In this document: positions 41,148 to 48,691 of the stretch, piece by piece
Numbering within the stretch: the stretch's first letter is position 1
Layout: each line of letters opens with the position of its first letter
NCBI RefSeq assembly: GCF_001905125.1
Contig: NZ_LWLE01000001.1
Span: 230,771 to 294,770 of the forward strand
Length of the DNA: 64,000 bases
Reading direction: 5' to 3'
DNA from: Streptomyces sp. TSRI0281
Lineage (GTDB): Bacteria > Actinomycetota > Actinomycetes > Streptomycetales > Streptomycetaceae
Translations under genes and position numbers: made by a program
Notes under the pieces: generated by a model
The model's database searches: none
Seen by the model: the letters and a program-made list of their open reading frames with translations, nothing else
What the model was told of the DNA's origin: nothing

Positions 41148-41996
41148 CTACTGGTCCCGGCGCTGTACCGCCGTCACCGCGACCGTCGCCGCCGCCAGCG
41201 CCCACACCGCGTACACGGTCCAGGCCCCCGCGTTCGTCCACGGGAACGGAACGGGCAGGCCCCGCACGTCGGTCAGCTGCATCCACGCGCTGAGCGGCAG
41301 GGCGTGGTCGGCGACCGCCGTCGCATACCGGCGGTCGCTCATCACCATCGGCAGCAGGAGCAGCACCCCGACCGAGCTGACCACCGAGCCCGCGCCGTGC
41401 CGGACCAGGGTGCCCAGCGCCAGGCCGACCAGTGCGCACACCGGTGCGAGCAGCGCCGAGGCCACGACGACGCGCAGGGCGCCCGGGTGGCCGAGGGAGA
41501 CTCCGGCGTCCCGCCCGGACAGGATCGCCTGGGTCAGCCAGAAGGAACCCCCCGCCACGACCGCGCCGAACACGGTCATGACCGCCGTGAGCACGATCGC
41601 CTTGGCCGCCATCACCGAGCGGCGGGCCGGCACGGCGGTGAACGTCGTGCGGATCAGGCCGGAACCGTACTCACCGGTGACCGACACGGCCCCGATCGCA
41701 CCGGCGGCCAGCGCCAGGAGCATGCCCGCGTTCGTGGTGAAGGCGTCCAGCAGGGGCATGCCATGGGCGACGAAGTCGGTCCGGCCCCCCTCGTCGTACT
41801 CGTACCAGTACGTGTAGTGGTCGTACGCCGTGCCCACGTTGAACGCGATGACCACCAGTGCGGTGATCAGGTACGTCCACGGGGTCGAGCGCAGCGACCA
41901 CGTCTTGATCCACTCGGCCGCACACAGGTCGGTGAACCGGGCACGGGGGCCGGTTCCGGCCGTGCCGGCGACGGGGGCGGTGCTCACCGTGGTCAT
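41148..41996 (-). CDS. ABC-2 type transporter permease
   Basis: 282 residues with about six helices; begins TVSTAPVAGTAGTGPRARFT then DLCAAEWIKTWSLRSTPWTY, followed by GMLLALAAGAIGAVSVTGEY. Typical of the permease partner of bacteriocin/antibiotic-export ABC-2 systems. Its start at 41996 overlaps the ATPase stop in ATGA. With the ATPase it forms a two-gene exporter divergent from a two-component pair, suggesting a stimulus-induced detoxification module. Substrate not identifiable. Confidence 0.88.
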   Translation of the reverse strand: MTTVSTAPVAGTAGTGPRARFTDLCAAEWIKTWSLRSTPWTYLITALVVIAFNVGTAYDHYTYWYEYDEGGRTDFVAHGMPLLDAFTTNAGMLLALAAGAIGAVSVTGEYGSGLIRTTFTAVPARRSVMAAKAIVLTAVMTVFGAVVAGGSFWLTQAILSGRDAGVSLGHPGALRVVVASALLAPVCALVGLALGTLVRHGAGSVVSSVGVLLLLPMVMSDRRYATAVADHALPLSAWMQLTDVRGLPVPFPWTNAGAWTVYAVWALAAATVAVTAVQRRDQ

Positions 41997-42931
41997 CGGG
42001 GGTCTCCTGCGGGGTATTCGACGCTGTCGGCGGTCAGTTCCATGAACGCCTCCTCCAAGGAGGAGCTGCGGGTGGTGAGTTCGTGCAGCGGGAGGCGGTG
42101 GCGCAGGGCGAGTTCGCCGATCCGGGCCGCGTCCAGACCGGTCACCGTGAGCAGGCCGTCCGCGGGCTCGCGGTGCACCGAGGCGCCCTCCGACGTGAGC
42201 AGCGGCACGAGCCGGGCCGTGTCCGGGGTGCGTACGCTCACGCTCTGCCGGGTCCCCCGGGCCGCGAACCCTGTCAGGCTCTCCGCGGCGATCAGTTCAC
42301 CCCGGCCGATGACGACGAGCTGGTCGGCGGTGTTCTCCATCTCGGTCATCAGATGGCTGGAGACGAACACGGTGCGGCCCTCGGCGGCGAGCCGCCGGAA
42401 CAGGCCGCGCACCCACAGCACGCCTTCCGGGTCGAGCCCGTTGAGCGGCTCGTCGAACAGCAGCACCGGAGGGTCCCCGAGCAGTGCGGTGGCGATGCCG
42501 AGGCGCTGGCGCATGCCGAGGGAGAAGCCGCCGATGCGGCGGCGGGCCGCGCCGGCCAGGCCCGCCTCCTGGAGCACCTCGTCGACCCGGGTGCGCGGGA
42601 TGCCGTTGCTGCGGGCCAGGGCGCGCAGGTGGGCGCGGGCGGTACGGCCGCCGTGGGCGTCACCCGCGTCGAGGAGCGCGCCGACGTGCCGCAGTCCGCG
42701 GGCGTGGTGGCGGAACGGCCGCCCCTGGAGGGTGGCGGTCCCGGCTGTGGGCTCGATCAGGCCGAGCAGCATTCTCAGGGTGGTGGTCTTTCCCGCGCCG
42801 TTGGGGCCGAGGAAGCCGGTGACCTGGCCGGGGCGCACGGTGAAGGTGAGGTTGCTGACGGCGGCGGTCGGACCGTATCGCTTGGTGAGTTCGTTGACTT
42901 CGATCACGGTGCCCACGGTGCCGCCGGCCAC
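41993..42931 (-). CDS. ABC transporter ATP-binding protein
   Basis: 312 residues. Walker A GFLGPNGAGKTTTLRML, signature GGFSLGMRQRLGIATALL, Walker B PVLLFDEPLNGLDPEG, and switch His in VFVSSHLMTEME. The accessory domain after residue 215 is of the BcrA type (antibiotic/bacteriocin export). GTG 42931 is used, though GTG at 42907 (VIEVNELTKRYG) is equally plausible since it begins at the conserved strand. Coupled with the permease by ATGA. It shares a 109-bp divergent promoter region with the histidine kinase. Confidence 0.9.
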   Translation of the reverse strand: MAGGTVGTVIEVNELTKRYGPTAAVSNLTFTVRPGQVTGFLGPNGAGKTTTLRMLLGLIEPTAGTATLQGRPFRHHARGLRHVGALLDAGDAHGGRTARAHLRALARSNGIPRTRVDEVLQEAGLAGAARRRIGGFSLGMRQRLGIATALLGDPPVLLFDEPLNGLDPEGVLWVRGLFRRLAAEGRTVFVSSHLMTEMENTADQLVVIGRGELIAAESLTGFAARGTRQSVSVRTPDTARLVPLLTSEGASVHREPADGLLTVTGLDAARIGELALRHRLPLHELTTRSSSLEEAFMELTADSVEYPAGDPR

Positions 42932-42985
42932 CCCCGTACGTCATCGGCCCTGCGCTGACACTCGCGGGGCGTGCCTGTCGACCGT

Positions 42986-42997
42986 GGGTGTACACCC
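42986..42997. promoter_or_regulatory. Perfect palindrome between the ABC and kinase genes
   Basis: GGGTGTACACCC (12 bp) lies 43 bp upstream of the kinase start and 54 bp from the ABC ATPase start, centred in the divergent region. A plausible response-regulator site. Confidence 0.5.
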
Positions 42998-43040
42998 CTG
43001 GGCCGATGCCGCCGCCGGTGCGCGTGGCTACGATCGGGCC

Positions 43041-44315
43041 ATGCCGATGCCGACCCTCCCCCTGCTCAAGCGTGTGCCACCGGGCGTCTGGGCGGCCGTC
43101 GTGTGGAGTGCCGCGACGCTCTCCTCGATACGCGCGCAGTTCGGCATTCCGGGGATGCCCACGGGTCTTCCCCTCCTGGCGGCCGAGGACTGGCTGCTCC
43201 TGGTCGCGGCCACTGTCGCGGCGCTGACGGGCAGTCGGCTGCTGTCCGTCCGGCCGTTGCCCGCACTCGTCCTGCTGGCCGTCGGCTCGCTCGGGGCGGC
43301 GTTGGCGGTGGGCTCGGTGGGGGTCGCGTTCCTTCATCATCTGGCCCTCGACATCGCTCTCGGCTTCCTCGTGGCGACCCGCTCCCGCCGCAGCTGGGGC
43401 CCCGCGTTCGCCGTGACCGTCGCGGTGCTGCCCGGTTATGTGCTGCTGCGCTCACTGCTGGGCCTTCCCCTGCGGCTCCCGCACGGCGCCTACACCAGCT
43501 GGACCTACTGGGAGGCCGCCTCCCTGCTGGCCGTGATCGCCTGCCTGGCCGGGATGTCGGTGCGCCGGACGCGTGAGTACGCCCAGGAGCTGACGGCCCG
43601 CGCGGCGGCGCAGGCGGTCACCGCCGAACGGCTCCGGATCGCCCGCGAGATGCATGACACGGTCGCGCACAGCATCGGCATCATCGCCCTCCAGGCCGGT
43701 GCGGCGGCCCGCGTCATCGACACCCGGCCGGAGGCGGCGCGCCACGCGATGATCGCGGTGGAGACGGCCGGGCGGGAGACCCTGTCGGGCCTGCGCCGGA
43801 TGCTCGTCGCCCTGCGCCGGCCCGAACCGGCACAGGGGTGGGAGCACGGACCGGACGGGCCGGAGCACCGACCGGCGCCGGATTCCGGTGGGCGGCCGGG
43901 CGGGCCGGCGCCCCTGCGTCCCGCCGAGGGGCTCGCGGACGTCGAGCGGCTGGCCGCGGCGACGACCGGTGCCGGGGTCCGGGTGGACGTGCGGTGGAGG
44001 GGCGAACGGCGGCCACTGCCACCGGACATCGACCTGTCGGCGTTCCGCATCATCCAGGAGTCGGTCACCAACGTGGTCCGGCACGCCGCCACCGGCTCGT
44101 GCCGGGTGTCCGTCGAGTACGGCGACGAGGAGCTGGCCATCGAGGTCACCGACGGCGGCCGGGGCGGCGGCGGTTCCACGGACACCGGGTTCGGCCTGAC
44201 CGGCATGCGGGAGCGGGTGGCCCTGCTGAACGGCGACTTCAGCGCCGCGCCGGACCCCGCGGGCGGCTTCCGGGTGGCCGCCCGGCTTCCGGTTCCGGTG
44301 GGGGCGACGCGATGA
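43041..44315 (+). CDS. Sensor histidine kinase (NarL/HPK7 type)
   Basis: 424 residues. Several N-terminal membrane helices (about residues 15-170) precede the DHp box IAREMHDTVAHSIGIIALQA, whose His is the phosphorylation site, and a HATPase with N-box FRIIQESVTNVVRHAATG and G-box DTGFGLTGMRERV. The linker between (about residues 265-300) is Pro/Gly-rich. -10 TACGAT (43029-43034) is 6 nt upstream of ATG 43041: leaderless. It overlaps the regulator gene in ATGA and is divergent from the ABC exporter it may control. Confidence 0.92.
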   Translation: MPMPTLPLLKRVPPGVWAAVVWSAATLSSIRAQFGIPGMPTGLPLLAAEDWLLLVAATVAALTGSRLLSVRPLPALVLLAVGSLGAALAVGSVGVAFLHHLALDIALGFLVATRSRRSWGPAFAVTVAVLPGYVLLRSLLGLPLRLPHGAYTSWTYWEAASLLAVIACLAGMSVRRTREYAQELTARAAAQAVTAERLRIAREMHDTVAHSIGIIALQAGAAARVIDTRPEAARHAMIAVETAGRETLSGLRRMLVALRRPEPAQGWEHGPDGPEHRPAPDSGGRPGGPAPLRPAEGLADVERLAAATTGAGVRVDVRWRGERRPLPPDIDLSAFRIIQESVTNVVRHAATGSCRVSVEYGDEELAIEVTDGGRGGGGSTDTGFGLTGMRERVALLNGDFSAAPDPAGGFRVAARLPVPVGATR

Positions 44316-44971
44316 CCGTCCGCGTCGTCCTCGCCGACGACCAGCCCCTGGTGCGGGCCGCCCTGAGCATGGTCATCGCCGAGACCCCGGACATCGAGGT
44401 CGTCGGCGAGGCCGGTACGGGCGCCGAGGCGGTCCGGCTGACCGGGGAACTGCGCCCCGATGTCGTGGTGATGGACATCCGGATGCCCGGCATGGACGGC
44501 ATCGAGGCCACCGCGCTGATCACCGCGGGCGCCACGTCGGCGCATGTCGTCGTGCTGACGACGTTCGACGACGAGGAGTACGTCTACGGCGCCCTGCGCG
44601 CGGGTGCGGCCGGATTCCTGGTCAAGGACATGGCGCTGGACGACATCCTCGCCGCGGTCCGGGTGGTCGCCGCCGGGGACGCCCTGATCGCCCCGAGCGT
44701 GACCCGCCGTCTGATCAAGGAGTTCGCCGGGCGCCCGGCGCCGGCCCCGGCCGGACGGCCGCTCACCGCGATCACCGACCGGGAGCGCGAGGTGCTGACC
44801 CTGGTCGGCGGCGGGCTGTCCAACACGGAGATCGCCGAGCGGCTCTGCATCAGCGTCGCCACCTCGAAGACGTATCTGACCCGGCTGCTCGCCAAGCTGC
44901 ACGCCCGGGACCGGGTGCAGCTGGTGATCATCGCGTACGAGGCGGGGCTGGTGTCGACCGGCACGCGGTGA
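44312..44971 (+). CDS. NarL/LuxR-type response regulator
   Basis: 219 residues. The receiver has VVLADDQPLVRAALSMVIAE and DVVVMDIRMPGMDGIEA (phospho-Asp), with the conserved Lys in AAGFLVKDMALDD. The C-terminal LuxR HTH is ITDREREVLTLVGGGLSNTE, then IAERLCISVATSKTYLTRLL. ATGA overlap with the kinase. Expected to bind the palindrome 42986-42997 and switch the divergent ABC exporter. Ends 66 bp before the converging regulator of the next module. Confidence 0.93.
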   Translation: MTVRVVLADDQPLVRAALSMVIAETPDIEVVGEAGTGAEAVRLTGELRPDVVVMDIRMPGMDGIEATALITAGATSAHVVVLTTFDDEEYVYGALRAGAAGFLVKDMALDDILAAVRVVAAGDALIAPSVTRRLIKEFAGRPAPAPAGRPLTAITDREREVLTLVGGGLSNTEIAERLCISVATSKTYLTRLLAKLHARDRVQLVIIAYEAGLVSTGTR

Positions 44972-45037
44972 GCCCTGCGAGCCGCGCGCACCCGGCCCCC
45001 GAGGCGCTGCCCGCGGGACCTCGGGCCGCGCACGGGC

Positions 45038-45649
45038 CTACAGCCAGCCCTTCTCACGGGCGATGCGGACCGCCTCCGCCCGGTTGCGGGCCACCATCTT
45101 CTGGATGGCCGTGGAGAGGTAGTTGCGCACGGTCCCCTGCGAGAGGTGGAGCGCGCCCGCGATCTCCGCGTTGGTCGAGCCGTCGGCCGCCGCGCGCAGC
45201 ACGTCGCGCTCGCGGTCGGTCAGCGGGCTCGCCCCGTCGGCGAGGGCGGCGGCCGCGAGGGTCGGGTCGATGACCCGCTCCCCGGCGAGCACCTTGCGTA
45301 CGGCTTCCGCGAGTTGGGACGCCGGGGCGTCCTTGACCAGGAAGGCGTCGGCGCCCGCCTCCATCGCGCGGCGCAGATAGCCGGGGCGGCCGAACGTGGT
45401 GACGACCACGATCTTCACGCCGGGCAGTTCGCGGTGCAGTTCGGCGGCGGCCTCGATCCCGGTCATCCCGGGCATCTCGATGTCCAGCAGGGCGACATCG
45501 ACGCGGTGTGCACGGGCGGCGGCCAGGACCTCGTCGCCGCGGGCGACCTGGGCGGCCACCTCGATGTCGGGTTCCAGGCCGAGGAGGGCCGCGAGAGCCT
45601 CGCGGACCATGGACTGGTCCTCGGCGAGGAGAAGTCTGATCATGCTCAT
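45038..45649 (-). CDS. NarL/LuxR-type response regulator (DesR-like)
   Basis: 203 residues. The receiver begins IRLLLAEDQSMVREALAALL; phospho-Asp in VDVALLDIEMPGMTGIEAA; Lys in ADAFLVKDAPA. The HTH is LTDRERDVLRAAADGSTNAE and IAGALHLSQGTVRNYLSTAI. It resembles DesR-type regulators that control membrane-fluidity or ABC genes. ATG overlaps the kinase stop (ATGA). Last gene of a four-gene unit: ABC ATPase, permease, kinase, regulator. A candidate site is at 48601-48614. Confidence 0.93.
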   Translation of the reverse strand: MSMIRLLLAEDQSMVREALAALLGLEPDIEVAAQVARGDEVLAAARAHRVDVALLDIEMPGMTGIEAAAELHRELPGVKIVVVTTFGRPGYLRRAMEAGADAFLVKDAPASQLAEAVRKVLAGERVIDPTLAAAALADGASPLTDRERDVLRAAADGSTNAEIAGALHLSQGTVRNYLSTAIQKMVARNRAEAVRIAREKGWL

Positions 45650-46836
45650 TCCCCGGATCCTAGGCCCGATCCGGTGGGGACGCGGAGGGTCAGGGCAAAA
45701 CCTCCGCCCGTGGGCGCCGGCTCCGTGGAGAGCGTGCCGTCGACCGCGGCGAGGCGTTCGGCGATCCCGGTGAGGCCGTTGCCCGCCTTCGTGCCCGCCG
45801 GGCCCCGGCCGTCGTCGGCGACCCGCAGTTGGAGGACCGGCCCGGCGAGGGTCTGGCGCGGGGTGAGGGTCACCGTGCAGTGGCGGGCGCCGCTGTGCCG
45901 TACGACGTTGGTGACGGCCTCCCGCAGCCCCCAGGCGAGCACCTCCTCGGGTTCCTCGGGGAGGTTGCCGGGTGCCTCGGACGGGATCCCTGCGGTGATT
46001 CCGGCGGCGGCCAGCGCCGTACGGGCCGCGGCCAGTTCGCCGGGGAGGGTGGGACGGCGGTAGCCGGACACCGCGTTGCGCACGTCCACCAGGGCCTGTC
46101 TGCCGACCTGTTCAATGTCGGCGACCTGGGCGGCCGCGAGTTCCGGGTTACCGGGGAGCATCCGGCCCGCCAGCTCGCTCTTGAGCGTGATGAGGGAGAG
46201 CGAGTGGCCCAGCAGATCGTGCAGATCGCGGGCGAGGCGCAGCCGTTCCTCGTTGGCGGCGAGCTGCGCGACCGTCGCACGGGCCTCGTGCAGCTCGATC
46301 GTCGTACGGATCATCTCGCGTACGCCGGTCATGGCGAACCCGCCGAGCAGCGCGGGGAAGACGAGCGCCGTGATGATCTCGCGCGGGTGGTCGCCGGTGA
46401 GGCCGATGAGCACCAGTACGCCGCTGGTCAGCGGGATCAGCCAGCAGGCGAGCCGCATCGGCAGCGTGGCGCCCGCGGAGACCGCGACGTACACGAACAG
46501 CACCAGCCAGGGGGTGCCGAGCGTCAGCGAGAGGGTCACCGCGAGGGCGGCGAGAAAGCCGATCGTCGCCAGGACCCTGGTGCGGGCGAGCGCCCTGGAG
46601 GTGTGGCGGAAGACCAGGACGAGGTAGGCGGCCACGAACACCACCAGCCCGAGGGCGCCGAGCGCGCGGGCCCACGGGGTGTGGTCGCCGTGCGCCACGT
46701 CGGTGACGGGCGCGCTCATGAAGGCGAGCCAGATGCCGATCCACAGCAGCTTGACGAAGAACTGCCTGCGGTCCTGGGGCGGGCGCCCCAGACCCACGTA
46801 CGTCTCGTGCGAACCGCCCTCTGCCACGCCACTCAC
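45646..46836 (-). CDS. Sensor histidine kinase (DesK-like)
   Basis: 396 residues. About six membrane helices in the first 210 residues, then the DHp box LARDLHDLLGHSLSLITLKS and HATPase N-box GLREAVTNVVRHSGARHC and G-box TKAGNGLTGIAERL. DesK-type kinases sense membrane state through their membrane segment; here the neighbouring exporter suggests sensing of an envelope-active compound. GTG 46836 overlaps the permease stop as GTGA; the next GTG (46827) is an alternative. Confidence 0.92.
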   Translation of the reverse strand: MSGVAEGGSHETYVGLGRPPQDRRQFFVKLLWIGIWLAFMSAPVTDVAHGDHTPWARALGALGLVVFVAAYLVLVFRHTSRALARTRVLATIGFLAALAVTLSLTLGTPWLVLFVYVAVSAGATLPMRLACWLIPLTSGVLVLIGLTGDHPREIITALVFPALLGGFAMTGVREMIRTTIELHEARATVAQLAANEERLRLARDLHDLLGHSLSLITLKSELAGRMLPGNPELAAAQVADIEQVGRQALVDVRNAVSGYRRPTLPGELAAARTALAAAGITAGIPSEAPGNLPEEPEEVLAWGLREAVTNVVRHSGARHCTVTLTPRQTLAGPVLQLRVADDGRGPAGTKAGNGLTGIAERLAAVDGTLSTEPAPTGGGFALTLRVPTGSGLGSGE

Positions 46837-47588
46837 GCCTTCAGGGTGTCTTTCCGGTAGAGCCGGGCCGCGCAGCCCGCGAACAGCAGGAAGTAGCCGC
46901 AGAGGAGCGCGATGTCCTTGGCCTCCGGCGCGCCGCCCATCCCGATGGACTGGCCGACAGCAGCGTACGCGTGGGTGGGCAGCCATTCGGAGATGTTCTG
47001 GAGCCACTGGGGGAAGGTGGTGGTCGGCATCCACAGTCCGCCGAGGATCGAGAGCCCGAAGTAGATGATCATCGTGATCGGGCGGACCGCGTCACCGGTG
47101 GCGAGGTAGCCGATGGCGACGCCCAGCGCGGCGAAGACCAGCGACCCGGCCCAGATGATGCCGGTCAGGGCCGCCCACTGCCAGGCGTCGAAGGTGACGT
47201 GCTTGGCGGACGCGGCGACGACGAACACCACCACGACGCACGGCAGCGTGACGATCGCGGCACTGGCGATCTTGGCCAGGACGTAGCCGCTGCCGGGCAG
47301 GGACGTCAGGCGCAGCTGGCGCACCCAGCCCTTCTCGCGCTCTTTGGCGATGCGCTCGCTGTTGCCCATGAGCACGGCGGTCAGGGCGCCGAAGGAGGCC
47401 ATCGAGACCATGAAGAACGCCTGCATGGTCAGATCGGTGCCGGGCACCGTGTCGGTGGTGTTCCGGGTGCCGGAGATCAGCAGGTAGATCACCGACGGGT
47501 AGATGACCGAGAAGAACATGAACTTCTTGTTCCGCAGGGTGCGGGTCACTTCGAGCCCGATGAGGGCACCGGAAAGGGGACTGGTCAT
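46833..47588 (-). CDS. ABC-2 type transporter permease
   Basis: 251 residues with six membrane helices; LIGLEVTRTLRNKKFMFFSV at the start, and AFFMVSMASFGALTAVLMGN and TGIIWAGSLVFAALGVAIGY inside are characteristic of ABC-2/DrrB-like permeases. Four-nt overlaps with both the ATPase upstream and the kinase downstream show a tightly coupled four-gene unit. Possibly exports a lipid or antibiotic. Substrate unknown. Confidence 0.9.
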   Translation of the reverse strand: MTSPLSGALIGLEVTRTLRNKKFMFFSVIYPSVIYLLISGTRNTTDTVPGTDLTMQAFFMVSMASFGALTAVLMGNSERIAKEREKGWVRQLRLTSLPGSGYVLAKIASAAIVTLPCVVVVFVVAASAKHVTFDAWQWAALTGIIWAGSLVFAALGVAIGYLATGDAVRPITMIIYFGLSILGGLWMPTTTFPQWLQNISEWLPTHAYAAVGQSIGMGGAPEAKDIALLCGYFLLFAGCAARLYRKDTLKA

Positions 47589-48541
47589 GAGGTCCTGGCC
47601 TCCTCGGCCTCGGTGATGGCGACGAATGCCTGCTCCAGGCCGAGCCCGCCGACTTCGAGTTCGCGGGGGAACAGTCCGAGACCGTAGAGCGCGTGCACGG
47701 TCGCGTCGGCGTTGTGCGACTGGATCCGGACCCTGTCGCCGCTGATGTCCAGCGCGGCGAGGAACGGGAGCGTGCGCAGGGCGGCGGTGTCCGCCGCGCC
47801 CGGCAGTTCGAAGGAGATCCGGCGGGCCCCGGCCCTGGCCTTGATCTCGGCGGCGGTGCCGTCGGCGAGGAGGCGGCCCTTGTGCAGGACGAGGACGCGG
47901 TCGGCGATCGCGTCGGCCTCTTCGAGGTAGTGGGTGGCGAACAGGACGGTACGGCCCTGCTCGGCCTGCTCGCGCATGGTCGCCCAGAACGCCTGGCGGG
48001 CGGTGACGTCCATGCCGGTGGTCGGCTCGTCGAGGACGATCAGGTCGCTGTTCCCGGCGGTGGCGAGCGCGAACCGCACCCGCTGTTCCTGGCCGCCGGA
48101 GAGCTTGTTGACCATCCGGCCGGCGATCTGTGCGACTCCGGCCCTGGCCAGTACCTCGTCCACCGGGTACGGCTTCGGGTGCAGCGAGCAGACGAGGCGG
48201 ACCAGTTCCTCGACGGTGACGTCCTCCATCAGTCCGCCGCTCTGGAGCATCGCGCCGACCCGGCCCGCCGCGATCGCCTCCTGCGGGCCGGTGCCGAAGA
48301 GCCGGACCGAACCGGAGTCGGGGGTGCGCAGGCCCAGGAGCAGGTCGAGGGTGGAGGACTTCCCGGCGCCGTTGGGGCCCAGCAGCGCCACGGTCTCGCC
48401 GGGGTGCAGCTCCAGGGTGAGCCCGTCGACGGCGCTCACGTCCCCGTACGCCTTGCTGACGTTCTCGAAACGCACGGCGGCGGTTCCCGTGACGGCCCCC
48501 GCGGGCGTTCGTCCGGCCGTGTGTGCGGCTGTGGTGGTCAT
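47585..48541 (-). CDS. ABC transporter ATP-binding protein (DrrA-like)
   Basis: 318 residues. Walker A LLGPNGAGKSSTLDLL, signature NKLSGGQEQRVRFALA, Walker B DLIVLDEPTTGMDVTA, then the DrrA-type C-terminal domain. It is first in the ATPase-permease-kinase-regulator unit; the stop overlaps the permease ATG. The upstream region carries the inverted repeat ATGACA-GA-TGTCAT (48601-48614), 59 bp before the ATG, a plausible binding site for the unit's own regulator. Confidence 0.92.
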   Translation of the reverse strand: MTTTAAHTAGRTPAGAVTGTAAVRFENVSKAYGDVSAVDGLTLELHPGETVALLGPNGAGKSSTLDLLLGLRTPDSGSVRLFGTGPQEAIAAGRVGAMLQSGGLMEDVTVEELVRLVCSLHPKPYPVDEVLARAGVAQIAGRMVNKLSGGQEQRVRFALATAGNSDLIVLDEPTTGMDVTARQAFWATMREQAEQGRTVLFATHYLEEADAIADRVLVLHKGRLLADGTAAEIKARAGARRISFELPGAADTAALRTLPFLAALDISGDRVRIQSHNADATVHALYGLGLFPRELEVGGLGLEQAFVAITEAEEARTS

Positions 48542-48600
48542 GCGTCCAGCCTGGCCGTCAGGGGGGTCCGGGCGGCAGGGGCGGCTGTCGTGGAAGGGGG

Positions 48601-48614
48601 ATGACAGATGTCAT
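48601..48614. promoter_or_regulatory. Candidate response-regulator operator
   Basis: ATGACAGATGTCAT: perfect 6-bp arms with a 2-bp centre, 59 bp upstream of the ABC ATPase ATG. Adjacent to but separate from the long hairpin 48616-48677. Confidence 0.5.
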
Positions 48615-48615
48615 G

Positions 48616-48677
48616 CCGCGCGCATGACGCCGCCCCCGGCCGGAGCGTTCCGGCCGGGGGCGGCGTCATGCGCGCGG
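48616..48677. terminator. Very long perfect hairpin (29-bp arms)
   Basis: The left arm 48616-48644 (starts CCGCGCGCATGACGCC) pairs without mismatch to 48649-48677 around the loop GCGT. It lies 14 bp beyond the stop of the VanW/YoaR-like gene (minus strand). It should terminate that gene and insulate the ABC promoter at its far side. Confidence 0.88.
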
Positions 48678-48691
48678 GGTGCGGAGACCCG

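Noticed and set aside
40776..44315. A 1179-codon frame upstream of and including the histidine kinase
   Set aside because: The first 750 codons are antisense to the ABC permease and ATPase. The real kinase starts at 43041, supported by a -10 box 6 nt upstream and by conserved residues.
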